A stretch of 64,000 bases of DNA, taken from assembly GCA_015039365.1 (NCBI GenBank), contig WION01000265.1:1-64000 (forward strand), written 5' to 3'. Positions 24,735 to 37,700 of this stretch are shown in pieces. A program made the translations under genes and the position numbers. The notes beneath the pieces were generated by a model. The model had not been told where the DNA came from and did no database searches. It saw only the letters and a program-made list of their open reading frames with translations. Positions within the stretch are counted from its first letter, which is position 1, and every line of letters starts with the position of its first letter. The stretch is from Amanita rubescens. Lineage: Eukaryota; Basidiomycota; Agaricomycetes; Agaricales; Amanitaceae.

Positions 24735-24880
24735 TGCATGGGTTCAACGGTTCCTGCTTCTTGGGCTCACCTACAAGAAAGGAGCGACAGACAGAACGTG
24801 TACATTGTAATTAACGATGCTGAATTGGAATAAGAAATCAAATTTGGCCACGTCTGCTCGATGGGAAGGAGGTGAAGCTG
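24735..24880 (+). pseudogene. Remnant of a second acyltransferase gene
   Basis: The plus strand encodes RFLLLG, then after a one-base slip AHLQE, then NVYIVINDAELE, a TAA stop, and EIKFGHVCS. This follows the intact acyltransferase at 15.5-15.7 kb (RFPLLGAHVQQ, NVCFVVNDADLE, VEFGHTRS) in the same order and spacing. Only about 50 codons survive, carrying at least one frameshift and one stop. It lies directly upstream of MTO1. Confidence 0.7.
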
Positions 24881-25016
24881 CCAGAGGCTTTCGATACCTC
24901 CAGCCGTTCAAAGTTGTTGTGACTAGTGTGACGGACACATCGTGTTATCTTATCTTATCGACTTGGAAAAGTTGTTTGGCTTGGTATATTTTTCTGCTGC
25001 CGTGACGTTCATTTGG

Positions 25017-27719
25017 ATGCTAGTCGCGAAGGGTTGCCTTCGCCGGTCCCTAAGTCGGTTCTACTCGTCGGCAGCTAATTATGATGGTGCGCTTTGTCCC
25101 TCTCATGCCCCCGTCATCGGTTAAACTGACTTTCGGACAGTTTGTGTCATCGGAGGTGGACACGCTGGCTGCGAAGCTGCAACAGGCGCGGCTCGGACAG
25201 GAGCACGGACGATACTTTTGACGCAGAATTTGGACAAGATTGGAGAATTGTCGTGTAATCCTTCCATAGGTGGCGTTGGAAAGGGTACGTTAGTGAGGGA
25301 AGTGGACGCGTTGGATGGTATCATGGGTCGCGTGGCGGATAAAGCAGGCATTCAATTTCATATGTTAAACAAGTCAAGGGGTGCTGCGGTTTGGGTAGGT
25401 GAAGATTCCCTCTCTGGTGTCGTGTATCTGAGTATATTTGATCACAGGGACCAAGAGCTCAAGTTGACCGAAAGTTGTACAAGCGGCATATGCAAGAAAT
25501 AACAGGTCGTTATCCTGGGTTGGACGTTAGGGCTGGGAGTGTTTTTGATCTCGTGTTTGACCATTCTGAAGGGGCACTTGAAGACAAGAGGCGATGGGGA
25601 AAAGTGATTGGTGTTAGACTAGGTAAGCCCAATTTACGTCTTTTTCGAATAGTAATTGATCAGCGCAGATTCGGGTGAAGTTGTAGGTTGCTCGCAGGTC
25701 GTTATATGCACTGGAACGTTTCTGTCTGGTGAAATACATATAGGTGTGTCTTGAATAAATCTTTTTCCAGCCGTGCCAAGCTCTTCTCAGGACTCAAGCG
25801 CTTCCCTGCTGGGCGCATGGGCGAGGCACCCTCCACTGGGCTTTCCGTGTCTCTCGCTTCCGCAGGCTTTGCCCTCGGTCGTCTACAAACGGGAACGCCA
25901 GCTCGGCTTGATAAGAATACTATCAACTTCCTTGGTCTAGAGCGGCAGGATGGGGATCAATATCCGTTACCGTTTAGTTTTCTCAACAAGGCCGTGGATA
26001 ATGCTGTGGGTACATACGTTGGAATATAGGGCGAGAAACTAACGAAGTATTAGGACAATCAAGTTGCATGTTTCAGGACTGCGACGACGCCTGAGACGCA
26101 CCAATTTGTGAACGATAATTTACACCTGAGTATACATATTCAAGAAACCAAAAAGGGTATTTTCCTCCTTACATCATAACCCTGCACTTCTAATTCATAT
26201 ATGAAGGCCCACGCTACTGCCCTTCCCTCGAGGCCAAAATTCTGCGCTTTAGTGACAAACAACATCACACGATCTGGCTTGAACCGGAAGGTTATGATTC
26301 GGATTTGATATATCCTAATGGAATATCGTGCAGCATGCCCGAGGAGTTGCAAGAAACGATGATGCGTACTATTCCTGGCCTGGAGAATGTAAAGATGGTT
26401 AGGCCTGCGTATGGTGTAGAGTACGACTTTGTTGATCCGAGGGAGCTGGGTCCGACTTTGGAGACTAAAAGAATCAAAGTATGGTTTCATATCTTCATTC
26501 TATCATTGAGGCTTTTCTGATGCGTTTTGTAGGGCTTGTTTTTGGCTGGCCAGATTAATGGTAATTACGGCTTTTGCGTCATCGACTCTTACCAATGTAG
26601 TGATTGTAGGAACAACTGGCTATGAAGAGGCTGCTGCCCAAGGCGCCGTTGCTGGTATCAACGCGGGCTTAGCTGCGTTGGGGAAACTACCGATGGTCTT
26701 GACTCGCGCTGATGGATTCGTTGGTGTTATGATTGATGACCTCATCGTCAAGGGAGCGGAGGAACCTTGTATGTGCGGTCCTTCATTCTCTGACATAGCC
26801 TGAGACTCTGCCTCAGACAGGATGTTTACCTCAAGATCAGAATACCGAATGACAATACGGTGTGATAATGCAGATGCTAGATTGACGCGGAAAGGTAGGA
26901 TTTCAACCTGATCCGTGACATGCCACCCACTGATGACTATGGGTCTAGGGAGAGCGGTAGGCGCCGTGACTGATGATCGATGGTCTGCGTTCGAAAGAAC
27001 GTGCGCTGAGATCGACGATGCAACGAACTCGTTGAAGAGTGTATCATTGAGTCCTCAGGTATGTCTTCCCAAATTCGTTTACGACAGACTTTACATTATC
27101 AACAGGGTTGGAATTCACATGGTTTTAATGTCCAACGCGATGGTGTATCCCGCAGGTGAGTCTTCCTGTACGCGACAACGATACAATCCATGACGTGCTC
27201 TCATGTAGTGCGTACGAATTGCTGCGGTACCCAGGTGTCACCATCCCCATGTTGTCACATGTAATACCCGATCTGGCCTATATAGACCCTTTGGTTTTGA
27301 CGAGAGTGCACATTGAAGGTATACATCTAACCAATTTCCCAGAATTCCCTCTTATTCAATCTCGCATCGTAGGTCATTACAGCGCACATCTATCCCGCCA
27401 AGAGGCAGATCTTCGACTGTTCATGGAAGATGAATCTTTAGTATTGGATCCTGACATGGACTATAACGTTGTAGAGGGACTAAGCTCCGAGGTGAGAGAG
27501 AGGTTGGGGAAGGTTCGGCCTGGAACAATTGCAAGTGTCTCTTTCGTCAATCAAAGATTGAGCTAATGGACGAAGAAGGGTGCCGCAAAGCGCATGGAGG
27601 GTATGACGCCCACATCCATCGTTTGCCTTCTAAGGCATGCGAAGAGAACTTTTGGGAAATCGCTGAAGGCAGGTGCACATGCAACAGGAGACGCAGAGGC
27701 GGCGGTAGCAGCGATCTAA
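25017..27719 (+). CDS. MTO1: Mitochondrial tRNA uridine-34 carboxymethylaminomethyl enzyme
   Basis: Exon 1 (25017-25086) encodes a basic presequence ([19 protein letters not shown]) that suits mitochondrial import. It splices in phase 1 over a 54-nt intron into [13 protein letters not shown], the FAD-binding motif of the GidA/MTO1 family. Later marks are [35 protein letters not shown] across an intron at about 25395, [43 protein letters not shown] and FTSRSEYR. The last exon, after a 44-nt intron ending near 27570, encodes [18 protein letters not shown] and ends TAA at 27717-27719. With MSS1/GTPBP3 it uses FAD and a folate carrier to modify the wobble uridine of mitochondrial tRNAs. All conserved blocks are present, so the gene looks functional. 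Several internal exon borders were not fixed. Confidence 0.9.
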
Positions 27720-28745
27720 GGGGAGTCGACTTCCCGCACTTCCACCTATGTGTGGTCCGTAGCAACGCCAAAATGCATTATAGGGAAGAGAGTACAAGCA
27801 CCTTTGTAACCCCGTTCATCATTCATGGCGTTGTCTTTTAACTACTCTCCTATGCAGAACGGCGCCAAAAGTGAAAAATCACTGCTCACAATACATATGG
27901 TTCACGAACCTCGTTCGCGATGTTGGTCTAAAATAGACACGCGACAAAATTTTGCACTACGCGTTGCCTCGGCTGCTATTTGGCTCGCAACGTGGATGCC
28001 ATACCCACAACGGGGTTCCCTCAAACTCCTCGCTCAAATCATCCAATACTACCCATGTATATCTCTACTCATAATAATATACTATCCAATCGAGAAAAAG
28101 ACAGCCGCGAGTTCATGCAAACTCGTCAACTATACTAGTACTTACTAAGAGGCAAAGTTAAAAGACGATAGATATATCATATATCAATGACAATACCTGT
28201 CATCGTGGTGCAAGCAAACTAGGTACATTATATAAAAATGCCATGGCCGGTGGAGAGTGGAGAACATATGCAAATTTAAGGAGCGCCCAGGAATGGACTC
28301 ATTAAAGAGAGGGTGTGTGTGCCGTGTGCAGGGAGAGAGAAAGGAAAAGAGAGAATCCAGAGCGATGAAAAAAGAGAGCATACATGTACGGTTAACGGTG
28401 AAAAAAAGATATACGAATTTTAATGAAAAAAAGACGGTATCCAGCAGCAGTAGCGTAGTAGCGACGACGAGAAAAAGACTGAATTACGAACGGAAAAAGA
28501 CCAAGTAGGTGATAAGCGAACGGTGTCTCGAGTTTGTCCTGCAAAACATTGGAAAGTCAAAAAACTGCAGCTGCGAATCGAATCGCGTCAACCATACGAA
28601 ACATGGAAAAAGAAGAATTCGAAAGATACGACAAAGCATGGTTTTGTCGCAGTTTTTGTTGTTTCTTCCATCTTCCCCGGGACCGCTATTTCACCTAATC
28701 ACCCAAAGAAGAAGAAAACAAAACGCTTGATTGTGGTCATTGAAA
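27720..28745. other. Convergent 3' flanks, low complexity
   Basis: The region between the ends of MTO1 and the Msb1-like gene holds AT-rich and purine-rich sequence (for example 28300-28510, rich in GAAAAA and GAGAGA). The plus-strand frames here are low complexity and are not believed. Confidence 0.45.
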
Positions 28746-31700
28746 TCAATCCTCCTCTTCCTCTTCCTCCAAAACGTTGTGCAGTGGAGCACCGTGTATA
28801 TACCGACCCGGACTCGCCCTCTCAAACTCCTCGAGCGCAATCTGTTTCGGCTCCTCGTAGCCAGCTCGTGGTGGAGAGTAGTCTTCCTGCTCACCTGCGG
28901 GCGTCGGCACTGGAACCGTGACAGAAATTTGCTCCTTTTGCTGTTTCACAGGAATACGGCTCGCAAGCACTGGTATCGCTGGTAAAGGAACGGGTGCCGG
29001 TTCCGCTGGTAGCGTTATGACTGGAGCAGGAGGAATAGAAACCACTTGCGGTATAGTGGGAATGGGAGAAGTAGGCTTAGGAATCGCACTACGTTCACGT
29101 TCCCGGTACATTTCAATCAGCGCTGCTGTTCTGCTTTGCGGTATAGTGGGCTTTGGGCTCTCTATTGCATGGTCTCCATTTGTCATCCCTGTTGCCTCTG
29201 GTGTCTTTATTGCCTCTGTTGCCGTCGTTGGCGTAGTTGGCGTTGTTGCCGGTCCATCAGTTCGTTTCTGTTGGTGCGGGGGTTGGGCCGGTTGTCGTTG
29301 TACATCCGCTGCTTGGGGAAGGTCCAGATGCGTCTCCTGTACTGGCGTCTTATCCAGGAATGCTACCTCCGGAGCAGCAACAGCAAGGGGGGGAGAAGGA
29401 GGGGGAGGGGGAGTAGCCTCTCCATACTCAGGTTCCTCGTCCGTCGTATCCTGCGCAAGTTTAGCCTTGAGCTCTTCCTCAACATCCATCGAATGCACTT
29501 GGTGGAGCCGCTCGGGGTGCAAATCAAAATACCCAGGTCGTCCGCGTCTCGCCCTCAATCGCGCCTGTACCACCACCTCATTTAACTCTTCCCCACCTTC
29601 TTCCCCCGCGTCGTCGTGCTCAGACTCATGTTCATGTTCATCGTTATCCTCCGCATCCCCGTGCTCGCCTTTCCCAGAATACTCCGAGCTCCGAGTCGTC
29701 GCATCGCTCGTCCTGGGCACCGTCTCAATCTCTTCCACGTCCAGGTCCAGCACGTGCTGGTCTATCCCATAATCGCGATCCACTCTATCCACCGGGCCCA
29801 CTACACTAGGCGGCGACGGAGGCCGGTTCTTGACAGCCGCTGCCAACACCTGCGCCACCTCCATACTCGCCAAATCCGGATCAGAATGCGCCCCTCGCAA
29901 ACTCCTCCCCTTTGCCGAGTCCGGCTCACTGACAAGTAATCTCTGCTGGTTGCCGACGAGTATATCCACCCACGCATCATCCTTGGACAGGCGCCGTCGC
30001 TGCTTGACACTCTCAGTCTCGTTTGCATTATTGTACTCGTCATCACTGTAACTCGCAAGCCGAGTCTCAAACTCGACTATCGAGTACTGCGCGGGCGGAA
30101 CGCCAGACTTTCTGCGAACGCTGTGATTGGGGACGGATAACACGGGAGTTACAGGTAAGCGGAAGCGAGACGCTCGCTTGGACGACGGGGTAGATTCAAC
30201 AGAGTGCTGCGAATCACTTTTGGGCGGCAAAGGTGGCAGATGCAGAGTTTCATTCTTGGGCGGTAATAGCGGGGGAAATGGTTGACCTCTCTCTGATTTT
30301 GGCGTGGGCGGGATATCTATACCAGTGGTGGACAACGAAGAAATGCGCGGTGCAGGGGTAGTGGCCAACGAGATAACTTTAGTCGCGTTGTCAGCATGAA
30401 GTAGTCCTTCAAATTCGACTTCACGGTAAGTTGGACTGCGAGGTACGTGTCCAACTTCGTAAGGCTTGCCGTTCAAAGTTGCAGCAGGCTTCCACTGCTT
30501 TGATTTTGGAGTGAAAAGAGAAGGAAGCCGCCGTCTTGTTGAAGAAGACTGGGCAAGTTTCTGACGATACTCTAGCGGAACAAATTCTTCAAAGAGAAGA
30601 AGGCTCGTCATAGTTCGTGGATCAGCACCGCCAGAAGTGGTCGATGCGTTTGCAGGAGTTGCCTTAAACTCAACCTGGGCGGGGGAGCGCCTTTGAGACC
30701 GTGCCGTCGACGCCAGACTGAGCTACTCACCATCGCCCAATTGCTGTCCCTCTCCACCTCTTCGCACCGCTCATTGTCCATCCATCCACCGCCATATATC
30801 AGATCACAAAATACATCCATGAACGCCTCTTCGATGACTTCTTCATTAAACATAACGGGCTCGGTATCCCAGCCAAAGTGAGGCAATGACTTTTCAGCCT
30901 TCTTCAGTTTTTTCGATATTTCGGCTTTGTGCGATGGCCAGGAGGTAATAGTGTTGGCGATGGGGCTGCTGAACTGGAGAGTCGCACTGAGTGGCCCATC
31001 TGAGCGAGAGAAACCGGCGGCAGAAAAATCGTTCCAGGACAAAGTCTGACGTTTTCGTGACCGTTCCTGCCTCGCGCTCTCTGTGAGATCAAATTCCAAC
31101 TTCTTCTCATCCCCGATCCCACCAAAGCCCATGCTCTCGAATTCTCCCCACTTCAGATCTGTCAAGCTCCTGAAACGGTCCTCGCCTTCACGCGGACTCA
31201 AACTGTGGCCGAATTCCGATGAAACGATGTTATTTGTGGATGATACGGTTGACTTGTAAGACGAGGTGGATGAAACCTGTGAGATGGCGCCAGAGTCGTA
31301 ACCAGGCCCCGAATCTGGTATAAAGTTAGGCGGGATATTCATGCGCTTCTTGAATTGCTCAGAGTATTTTGGGGCAAGTTTAAGATTCAGTGGTGCGACC
31401 CTCTCCCATTCTTTGGACGCATAGAGCGCGTTCGAAGGTCCGGGAGAAGATCTAGGGACGGTGCGCGACCCCCACGACGCAGCCGTCTTGACCAAATCTG
31501 GAGAATACATGCGGACATTTCTTCTCACGTTGAGGAGCCTGATTGTTCGTGCTCCCTTGCGCGACTGTGGCAGGCTATCTTTATCTTTCTTGGATTCGTT
31601 TAGAAACGGAAGCATGGAGGGGTATCCCTTGATCCAGTCCTTCAACCGGGCGGGTACGCCAAGTGCAGCCGAAGCGCCTGTCCGTGGGGTATCTTGCCAA

Positions 31701-32576
31701 CGTATGAAGGCCAGGATGATGTGTTCCATGGCATTTGTTGCACGGAGGTAGTGAAGGTATGTATGGTGAAATGATAACGATGCGGGGCCGAGGCCAAAAA
31801 AGAGGGGACCAAATAGAGGTGAGAGGGTAGGAGGAGTGTGCCCGGAACAGGTACTGTTTGCGGTGAGCCGGATTAGAAAAGTAAGGACCGTTGTGACGAT
31901 GAACTGGATAGTGGGCGCGAGATCTTGTAAAAACGTTTGAAAGTGGCCTGGGGGATAGCGGTTGGCTATAAGGAGCGTCAGCGTGAACTGAGGCAGAATG
32001 TCGCCACTTTCAAGACCCACCTGCCTCTGAGTCTCTAAACCTGACATAGTGGTCCCAGGGAATGAGACCGCGGATCTCTTGTCCTCTGTTAATTCTGGAG
32101 ACTCTGGCTAGGCCCCAGCGGAGACACATGCCGAGTTCATGGAGACCTGCAAAACGGGCTTCGTCCTTCCACTTTGCTTCTGCTTTTTCTACAGAGGGAC
32201 TTGATCTCATGTCGCAGGTGTCGAGAAAAGCGCGGACGAGACGCTTGATGGAAGAGTAGGAGACATCAAGGGCGGTTGTGGAGAAAATGAAGGGAGTAGT
32301 GATGCCCCCGCGTGAACTCAACTCATCTACAACGACGTGTACGAGACGAGCGAGTTGCTCCGGCGCGAGAATGACGTGGCGCTCATAAGAGAGAAAACCG
32401 TAGTGAGATGTTTGCTCTTTCTGGCGGAGTTCAAGGCTAAGAGGGAGAAAAGCGCCGTCTGGGATGGTCGGAACTGGAGACGGAGCTGTTCTGCCAAACT
32501 CGTCTGAGGCGTTGTGAGATGAAAGGAGCGACTGAGCCTTTGAGTTCGTTCGTGCGCGGGAGAAGAGCGAGGGCAT
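28746..32576 (-). CDS. Msb1/Mug8-like (DUF1708) cell-polarity protein
   Basis: Three exons: 32021-32576, 30731-31965 and 28746-30674. Introns are 55 and 56 nt, and the frame is kept throughout (about 1239 residues). The N-terminal 400 residues form the DUF1708/Msb1 domain: FGRTAPSPVPTIPDGAFLPL, YERHVILAPEQLARLVHVVV and, across the first intron, DSEAANRYPPGHFQTFL then SGHTPPTLSPLFGPLFFGLG. The middle holds NWAM|VEFKA across intron 2 and LLLFEEFVPLEYRQKL. The rest (to the C-terminus) is Pro/Ser/Glu rich and likely disordered. Yeast Msb1 works with Cdc42/Bem1 and Rho1 in bud polarity; the fungal relatives are assumed to act at growth sites. Without splicing it would appear as three separate genes. 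Confidence 0.8.
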
Positions 32577-32674
32577 CGGCGGTGGGAGAGAGGAGGTGCC
32601 TTAGCTTATATTTATTTATAATTTTATTATTCAAAACATCATTTTGTTTATTTATTTTATAAATCGTTCTACTA

Positions 32675-33532
32675 TCATATCTTACGTCCGTTTGTGAATA
32701 GTGGTTTCAACCTACTCACCACAGACGCAGACTTGACCTGTGTCGGTGGCTCGCCTGTAATTTCCTCAAACCCGTCTCGCCGAATCGGTGCGGTGCGCAG
32801 TGCTTCCACACGATCACTCCATTCTACCCGCCCTTTCCTACTCGTCTCTGGAATGACAAACCGCGTGTTCTTGTCTCGCGGTGTCACTGCATCCCGTCGC
32901 AAGCTCGGTCGCGGACTCTCTGGTAGTACAAACCCACCTGTCCGGTTTACCCGCCCACTCACTACAAGTGACGACAACTCTGCCGTCTGCGCGTAGTGAC
33001 TCGATGAGTATGGTACCCGCTCCCGTTGTGGGAGGCTCGGAGTGAACCCTACCGACAAGGCAGAAGGCGGTACCGCTGCCGTTCGTGCACCGTACGTCAT
33101 CGCGGGATACGTAACAGGTTGTGCCTGCACTTGAACAAAACCAGATTCAAACGGCGTCGGGGGCGGTCCGTCGACCTGGCTAGCCTCAACGGTAGCTATC
33201 GCATCCCGAGCTCTATTTGTCCGGCGACGGTGCACCAAAAACACGGTGACAATGATGAGAAGTAGTACGAGCACTGCATTCGTAAACGTTGTTAGATTGG
33301 CACGCACACAAAGACAAAAATTTGTAACGCACCGCCTGTAGACCAGATGGCTGCTCGGGCATCAAAGGAAAGTTGATCATGGCATACAATCGTGCCAAAT
33401 CTGCGCGCACGTCGTTGAGCTCGCAATGTCAAACAAGAAGAACACTCTCAAGTATACTCACGAATTGTAGCACACCTTTGTTGCAGAAACAACAGGTGAG
33501 GCTGCGACCACCACTACCCACACGGTCGCCAT
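32675..33532 (-). CDS. Single-pass membrane protein, hypothetical
   Basis: The main exon (about 32675-33265) encodes a hydrophobic span VLVLLLIIVTVFLV followed by the stop-transfer HRRRTNRARD. A 180-residue cytosolic tail rich in Pro, Ser and Arg follows. Upstream coding sequence reads LNDVRADLARLYAMINFPLM (33290-33420) and, across another intron, MATVWVVVVAASPVVSATK (33532 leftwards), which looks like a signal peptide. The junction between the upstream exon and the membrane span is not in phase with the most obvious donor (GTGCGT at about 33339), so the exact splice there is uncertain. A type I membrane protein with a short extracellular part is the likely product. Role unknown. Confidence 0.55.
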
Positions 33533-33894
33533 CGAATCTTTTTCACATCATCCACTCAGTAACCAGCTTCTGATCCAACAACGACGACTCACATGCACCT
33601 ATCCCTTTCATCCCTCTTTCTCCAATCGTTATCCTTCAAGGATAGATAATTTCTTGCTTGATACAAAGGACCTGCGCAGCAGTGTCCACAACGCTCAGCG
33701 AGTGCAAAGTTGTAAATGGAAAAGTTCGTGGAGGAGATCAACTCTCAAGGGGCAGGCTGGGGCAGGTCCGTTTCATCACCGCAGTATATAAGCTACTCGC
33801 TGGCTGTGTTTTGATGTCTGATGCCCGTAACAACCGACCACGTACTTTCGATTATGTAACCGATCAGAACGAACGACCACCAAACCACGACAAT

Positions 33895-34211
33895 ATGGCA
33901 TGTATACTTCAAGTCTTTCCAGTTTACTAACTAACAAACTCTCCAGTCGGCCTTATTCAACTTCCAATCTCTCCTTCTCGTTATCCTCCTCGTCATATGC
34001 ACCTGTACCTACATCCGCGCCGTCGCACCAAGGCTCATCGACCGTAACAAAGAAGGGTCCGTCTCCATCCCCATTCATCACCAAAACCCTAACCACCCAA
34101 TTCTCCAGTTTCCTAGGTCTGTTTTTCATGTCTGCACGTATAGGCGAGCGACTATCTCCCTACGTCGCATTGGCGTGTATAACTATGGCCATAACCACCC
34201 TGCTTCAATGA
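33895..34211 (+). CDS. Kish (TMEM167-type) secretory-pathway protein
   Basis: Exons 33895-33897, 33947-34056 and 34109-34211 give 71 residues, the normal Kish length. After the initiator Met the protein reads [20 protein letters not shown] (helix 1), then [36 protein letters not shown] and a second helix [12 protein letters not shown]. Conserved marks are ALFNFQSLL and [10 protein letters not shown]. Kish proteins (yeast Ksh1) are essential small Golgi/ER membrane proteins of the secretory pathway. The first intron follows the ATG directly and starts GCATGT instead of GT, ending CTCCAG. The second is a normal GTCCGT...CTCCAG intron of 52 nt. Confidence 0.88.
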
Positions 34212-34314
34212 AAACCATGGTACGCGCTGTAATCGCAATACCCACTTCTGTTGGATTGTAGGACTCTAGGGGGAGGGAGGGTGTGTGTTATTATATTGGT
34301 ATAAGTATAACAGT

Positions 34315-34581
34315 TTAATGATATCTCGAAGGGAGATAAAAAGTCCTGTTGCTCACAAGCGCGACCAATATGATCAACTTGGTTGACCATTCTACTATTT
34401 CGCCGATCTCCAGCTGAACGTGAAAGTATATCAGAGCATCTCTCAATGTTACCGCACTCAACTTAATGAATGAACCATGTTCTGGATCCTGGCCTGGATT
34501 TGCAAATGGGGATGTGATAAAGTGCCGTTCCGCCTCTTCATCGTCGTCTTTGCTCTCGAGTGATCGCTTCAACTCTTGCAT
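34315..34581 (-). CDS. Small putative membrane protein
   Basis: An 88-codon frame starts MQELKRSLESKDDDEEAERH and ends with a hydrophobic segment STKLIILVALVSN. A possible in-frame 39-nt intron (GTAACA...TTCAG, about 34418-34456) would shorten it to about 75 residues. It runs convergent with Kish, its stop lying about 100 bp from the Kish stop. I do not recognise the family. Its reality rests on the clean start, the acidic N-terminus and the single membrane-like span. Confidence 0.35.
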   Translation of the reverse strand: MQELKRSLESKDDDEEAERHFITSPFANPGQDPEHGSFIKLSAVTLRDALIYFHVQLEIGEIVEWSTKLIILVALVSNRTFYLPSRYH

Positions 34582-34735
34582 TTTCTCTCCCTGTAATTGC
34601 CTTGCACATTGATATCGTCTTCACATGCTCAGTTACCTCTCTTGCTGACTGAGCGCCGATTGCTTGACACACCATTCATATCTGCTATCTGCGCTCGATT
34701 CTATTCATTCTTCTAAACACAAAAGGCTGTTACAT

Positions 34736-37700
34736 CTATATTCTACTGTCATTGCGAGCTTTGGAGGCATTCTCAACGTCGTCAAGCGTGATAGACGATC
34801 TGTCACACATTCCTCTAAAAATCCCATCCGATTTACTGTACAGTCGTTCCGACGTGTCAAATTCCTGAAAGGCATCAAATCTTTGTCCAGACAGCAGCTG
34901 TCCGAACTTACAGCGATTTCCCCAGCATCCAGGACACATATCCTGTCATAAGATATGATAGTCCTCAATCGATCTATCAATCATTAATAACCGACCACAA
35001 TGCATTAAGCCGACAGACGTACGTGCAATACACAGAATGGTATGATCCTTGAATTCGTGAGCAATCGTATCTTGTATCTTGTGGTCAGTTTCGTAATCAA
35101 CGGATGCTGTGACGTGTTGCGTTATTCATCGCACAACAGGATAGCAACCAAGACCTACCTGTTGCTTCGTCCAAAATGAGAATCTTCGAATCCTTTACTA
35201 TAGCCCTCGCGAGCGATACAAGCGAACGCTAGGAGCACGTTAGCTGCCGCGAGATTAAGATATAAAAGGGGCAGGCATACCTGGCCAATTGAAAGGTTCG
35301 CACCTTCGTCTTCTATAATGGTATCCAGAGTGAATCGATTCATCGAGGCTTGTCCATCAACCGTCTGATCCGGAGCCGGTAAAGAAGCCTGCTTCACATT
35401 ATCAATGAGATGCGAGCGCCTGAGCGCATCCCACAGTTTGGCGTCATCGTGTTGTCCAAAGGGATCAAGATTGGTTCTGAGTGTTCCAGAGACTGCACTC
35501 AAACACATGTCAGGAATGGTTATGAAAAATAATAAACACCCACATAACAACTGGAAATGACCGTCAGACAAATTTAATGAATGATAATGAAGTATGACAC
35601 TTACGGGATCTTGGGGGATGATGGCAAGAGCATTCCGTAAGTCAGCCAATCCAATTTTGGATATATCGACACCGTCAACGTGAATCGATCCAGATGAAAG
35701 TTCAACAAGTCGGTACAATGCTGATACATATGTTTAATTACGATACACGGGGAGCAAATGATTGACATTACCTGTCATTATGGAACTCTTGCCGGCTCCG
35801 GTCCTACTATGGATTAGGCTCATAAACTAAATATTATCTGACCACGTACCTTCCGACGATACCTACTTTTTCACCGCCAGAAATGGACATGGTGATTCCT
35901 AAGAAAAATTGCAGATAGCTTCTATAAATATATCTGCCTGACGTACCTTTCAAGACGGCGGGTAGTCCGGGTCGGTACGACAAGGAGATGTTGTTTATCG
36001 AGATCTGACCATCGGCTGGCCAGGAAGTAGCGGGCTTCGAGGCAGGTAATTCGTGAGGTGCTTCTTCGCTAATTTCGGTCGCATAATACACAACGCGTTC
36101 GACTGAGTTCATGTTATTTTCCACTTCTGCAGTCTGTCGAACAAGCCACCCAAAGCTAATAGAACAGGTGAGTTAAGGAGTTAGGTCATTAGATTAAGTG
36201 ACTTACGATTGTTGAATACTCAATATGTAAGACAATGCAACACCAGTCTGTGCGGGCGAGATAGTGAACCGCGTGCCGAGGGTGAGCAAACCGACAGTAA
36301 ATGTAAGCAATGCTCCCAAAAAATCCACCCGAATGCCCAGCCACCTCTAAACAACCAATAAGCATACAACAGTCCTTACAACAGATATTATCACTTGCCT
36401 GGTTGGTAACAGTAAGCCAATATGCTCTGAACAAAAAATATTAATCGCTTGTTGTCAAAAGATACTCATCATTCGCACCGATTCTCAACGTCCATCCTCT
36501 TCTCGTTCTCTTTTTGGAATCGTTCCGTCTCGCCATTGGCGCGAATCGTTGCTAATCCAGATAAACTCTCAGAGAAGTGTGCATAGAGCAATGATCGTAG
36601 CAAAGCATCTGGCGGAGGTTAAAAAAAATCGGTGCGACTCACGGACTCCTTACCAAGTCGCTGCACAAAATTATCATCAATATATCTGCATTGAACAACG
36701 GTAATAAACTGACCATTAACTCTCGGGCGCTTGCCCTATAAAAATTGGCCACATATACATAACCGGTCATGATACAAGCCACGGCGACAAGGAACCACGG
36801 CATGATAGTAGAAATCAAAATGATGGCGCCAACGACGCCAGACGTCGTGGACACGAACATGCGCAACGAGTCTGCGGACAGTCAGTAAGTGTACGCGGAA
36901 TCCACGAATGGTACACTTACCTCCCAACGTGTTGTCAATTGTGTCGATATCTGCAGCATAATAAACACATGTCATTTGGAAGAAAGAATTCACTGGTACC
37001 CTTTGAAAATCTGTTCATGATGCGACCAAGGGGCTGCACACTATAAACAACCATATCTAACGAAATGGAAACTTCCTTACTGTAGTCTCAAAGAATGACA
37101 TAGGAGCATGCATCACACGTTCTGAGGCAATCTAGATCCTATTTAATTACCAAAAAATCGAGAGACTGATAAGTGATTTACCTTGTGGAGTTTCTGTGAC
37201 GCAAAATAGGTTAACACCGCGAATGACCCGCCTATCAAAAAAGAAGCCCATGCTTGAGAGACACCCAAGATGGCATATAAACTCATCTAATGAAATTGTC
37301 AGGCTTCGATGTTTATAATCGTCACCCCGCTTACGTAGAAACCATTCGGCTTGTGGAATTTATTCTCTTGCCAATAAACCAACCTGCACGGGTGTGAATG
37401 ATGATGCACCTTGCCATTCGGCGAAGCTTACCAATATGCGGACGTGACAGTCGCCCCTTGCAATAATGCCACGGCCATAAACAATATCGGCAGGACAATG
37501 ACACCCCTCGCAGCGGAGAGATACTGCTTGTATACTTCCAATGGAATAGCACCCGTATTTCGTTCTTCCTCTTGCATAAGTGCAGATCCTCGCTCTGCCT
37601 TCTTAGGATCATCCTCGGATTCTTTCTTCGTTTTTTCCTGACCCATTTCTTCTTCCTTCTCTTTATCTTCACCCTTGCCTCCGAATTCATTCATGAATCG

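Noticed and set aside
28918..29772. Long plus-strand open frame of 284 codons
   Set aside because: It is the antisense shadow of the Msb1-like third exon, low in complexity and without a domain.
30608..32047. Separate gene for the middle part of the Msb1-like locus
   Set aside because: Phase-correct introns at 30675-30730 and 31966-32020 join it to both neighbours and restore the conserved domain.
33658..33930. 90-codon frame overlapping the Kish start
   Set aside because: It is 5' flank of Kish read through the true start codon in another frame; no domain.
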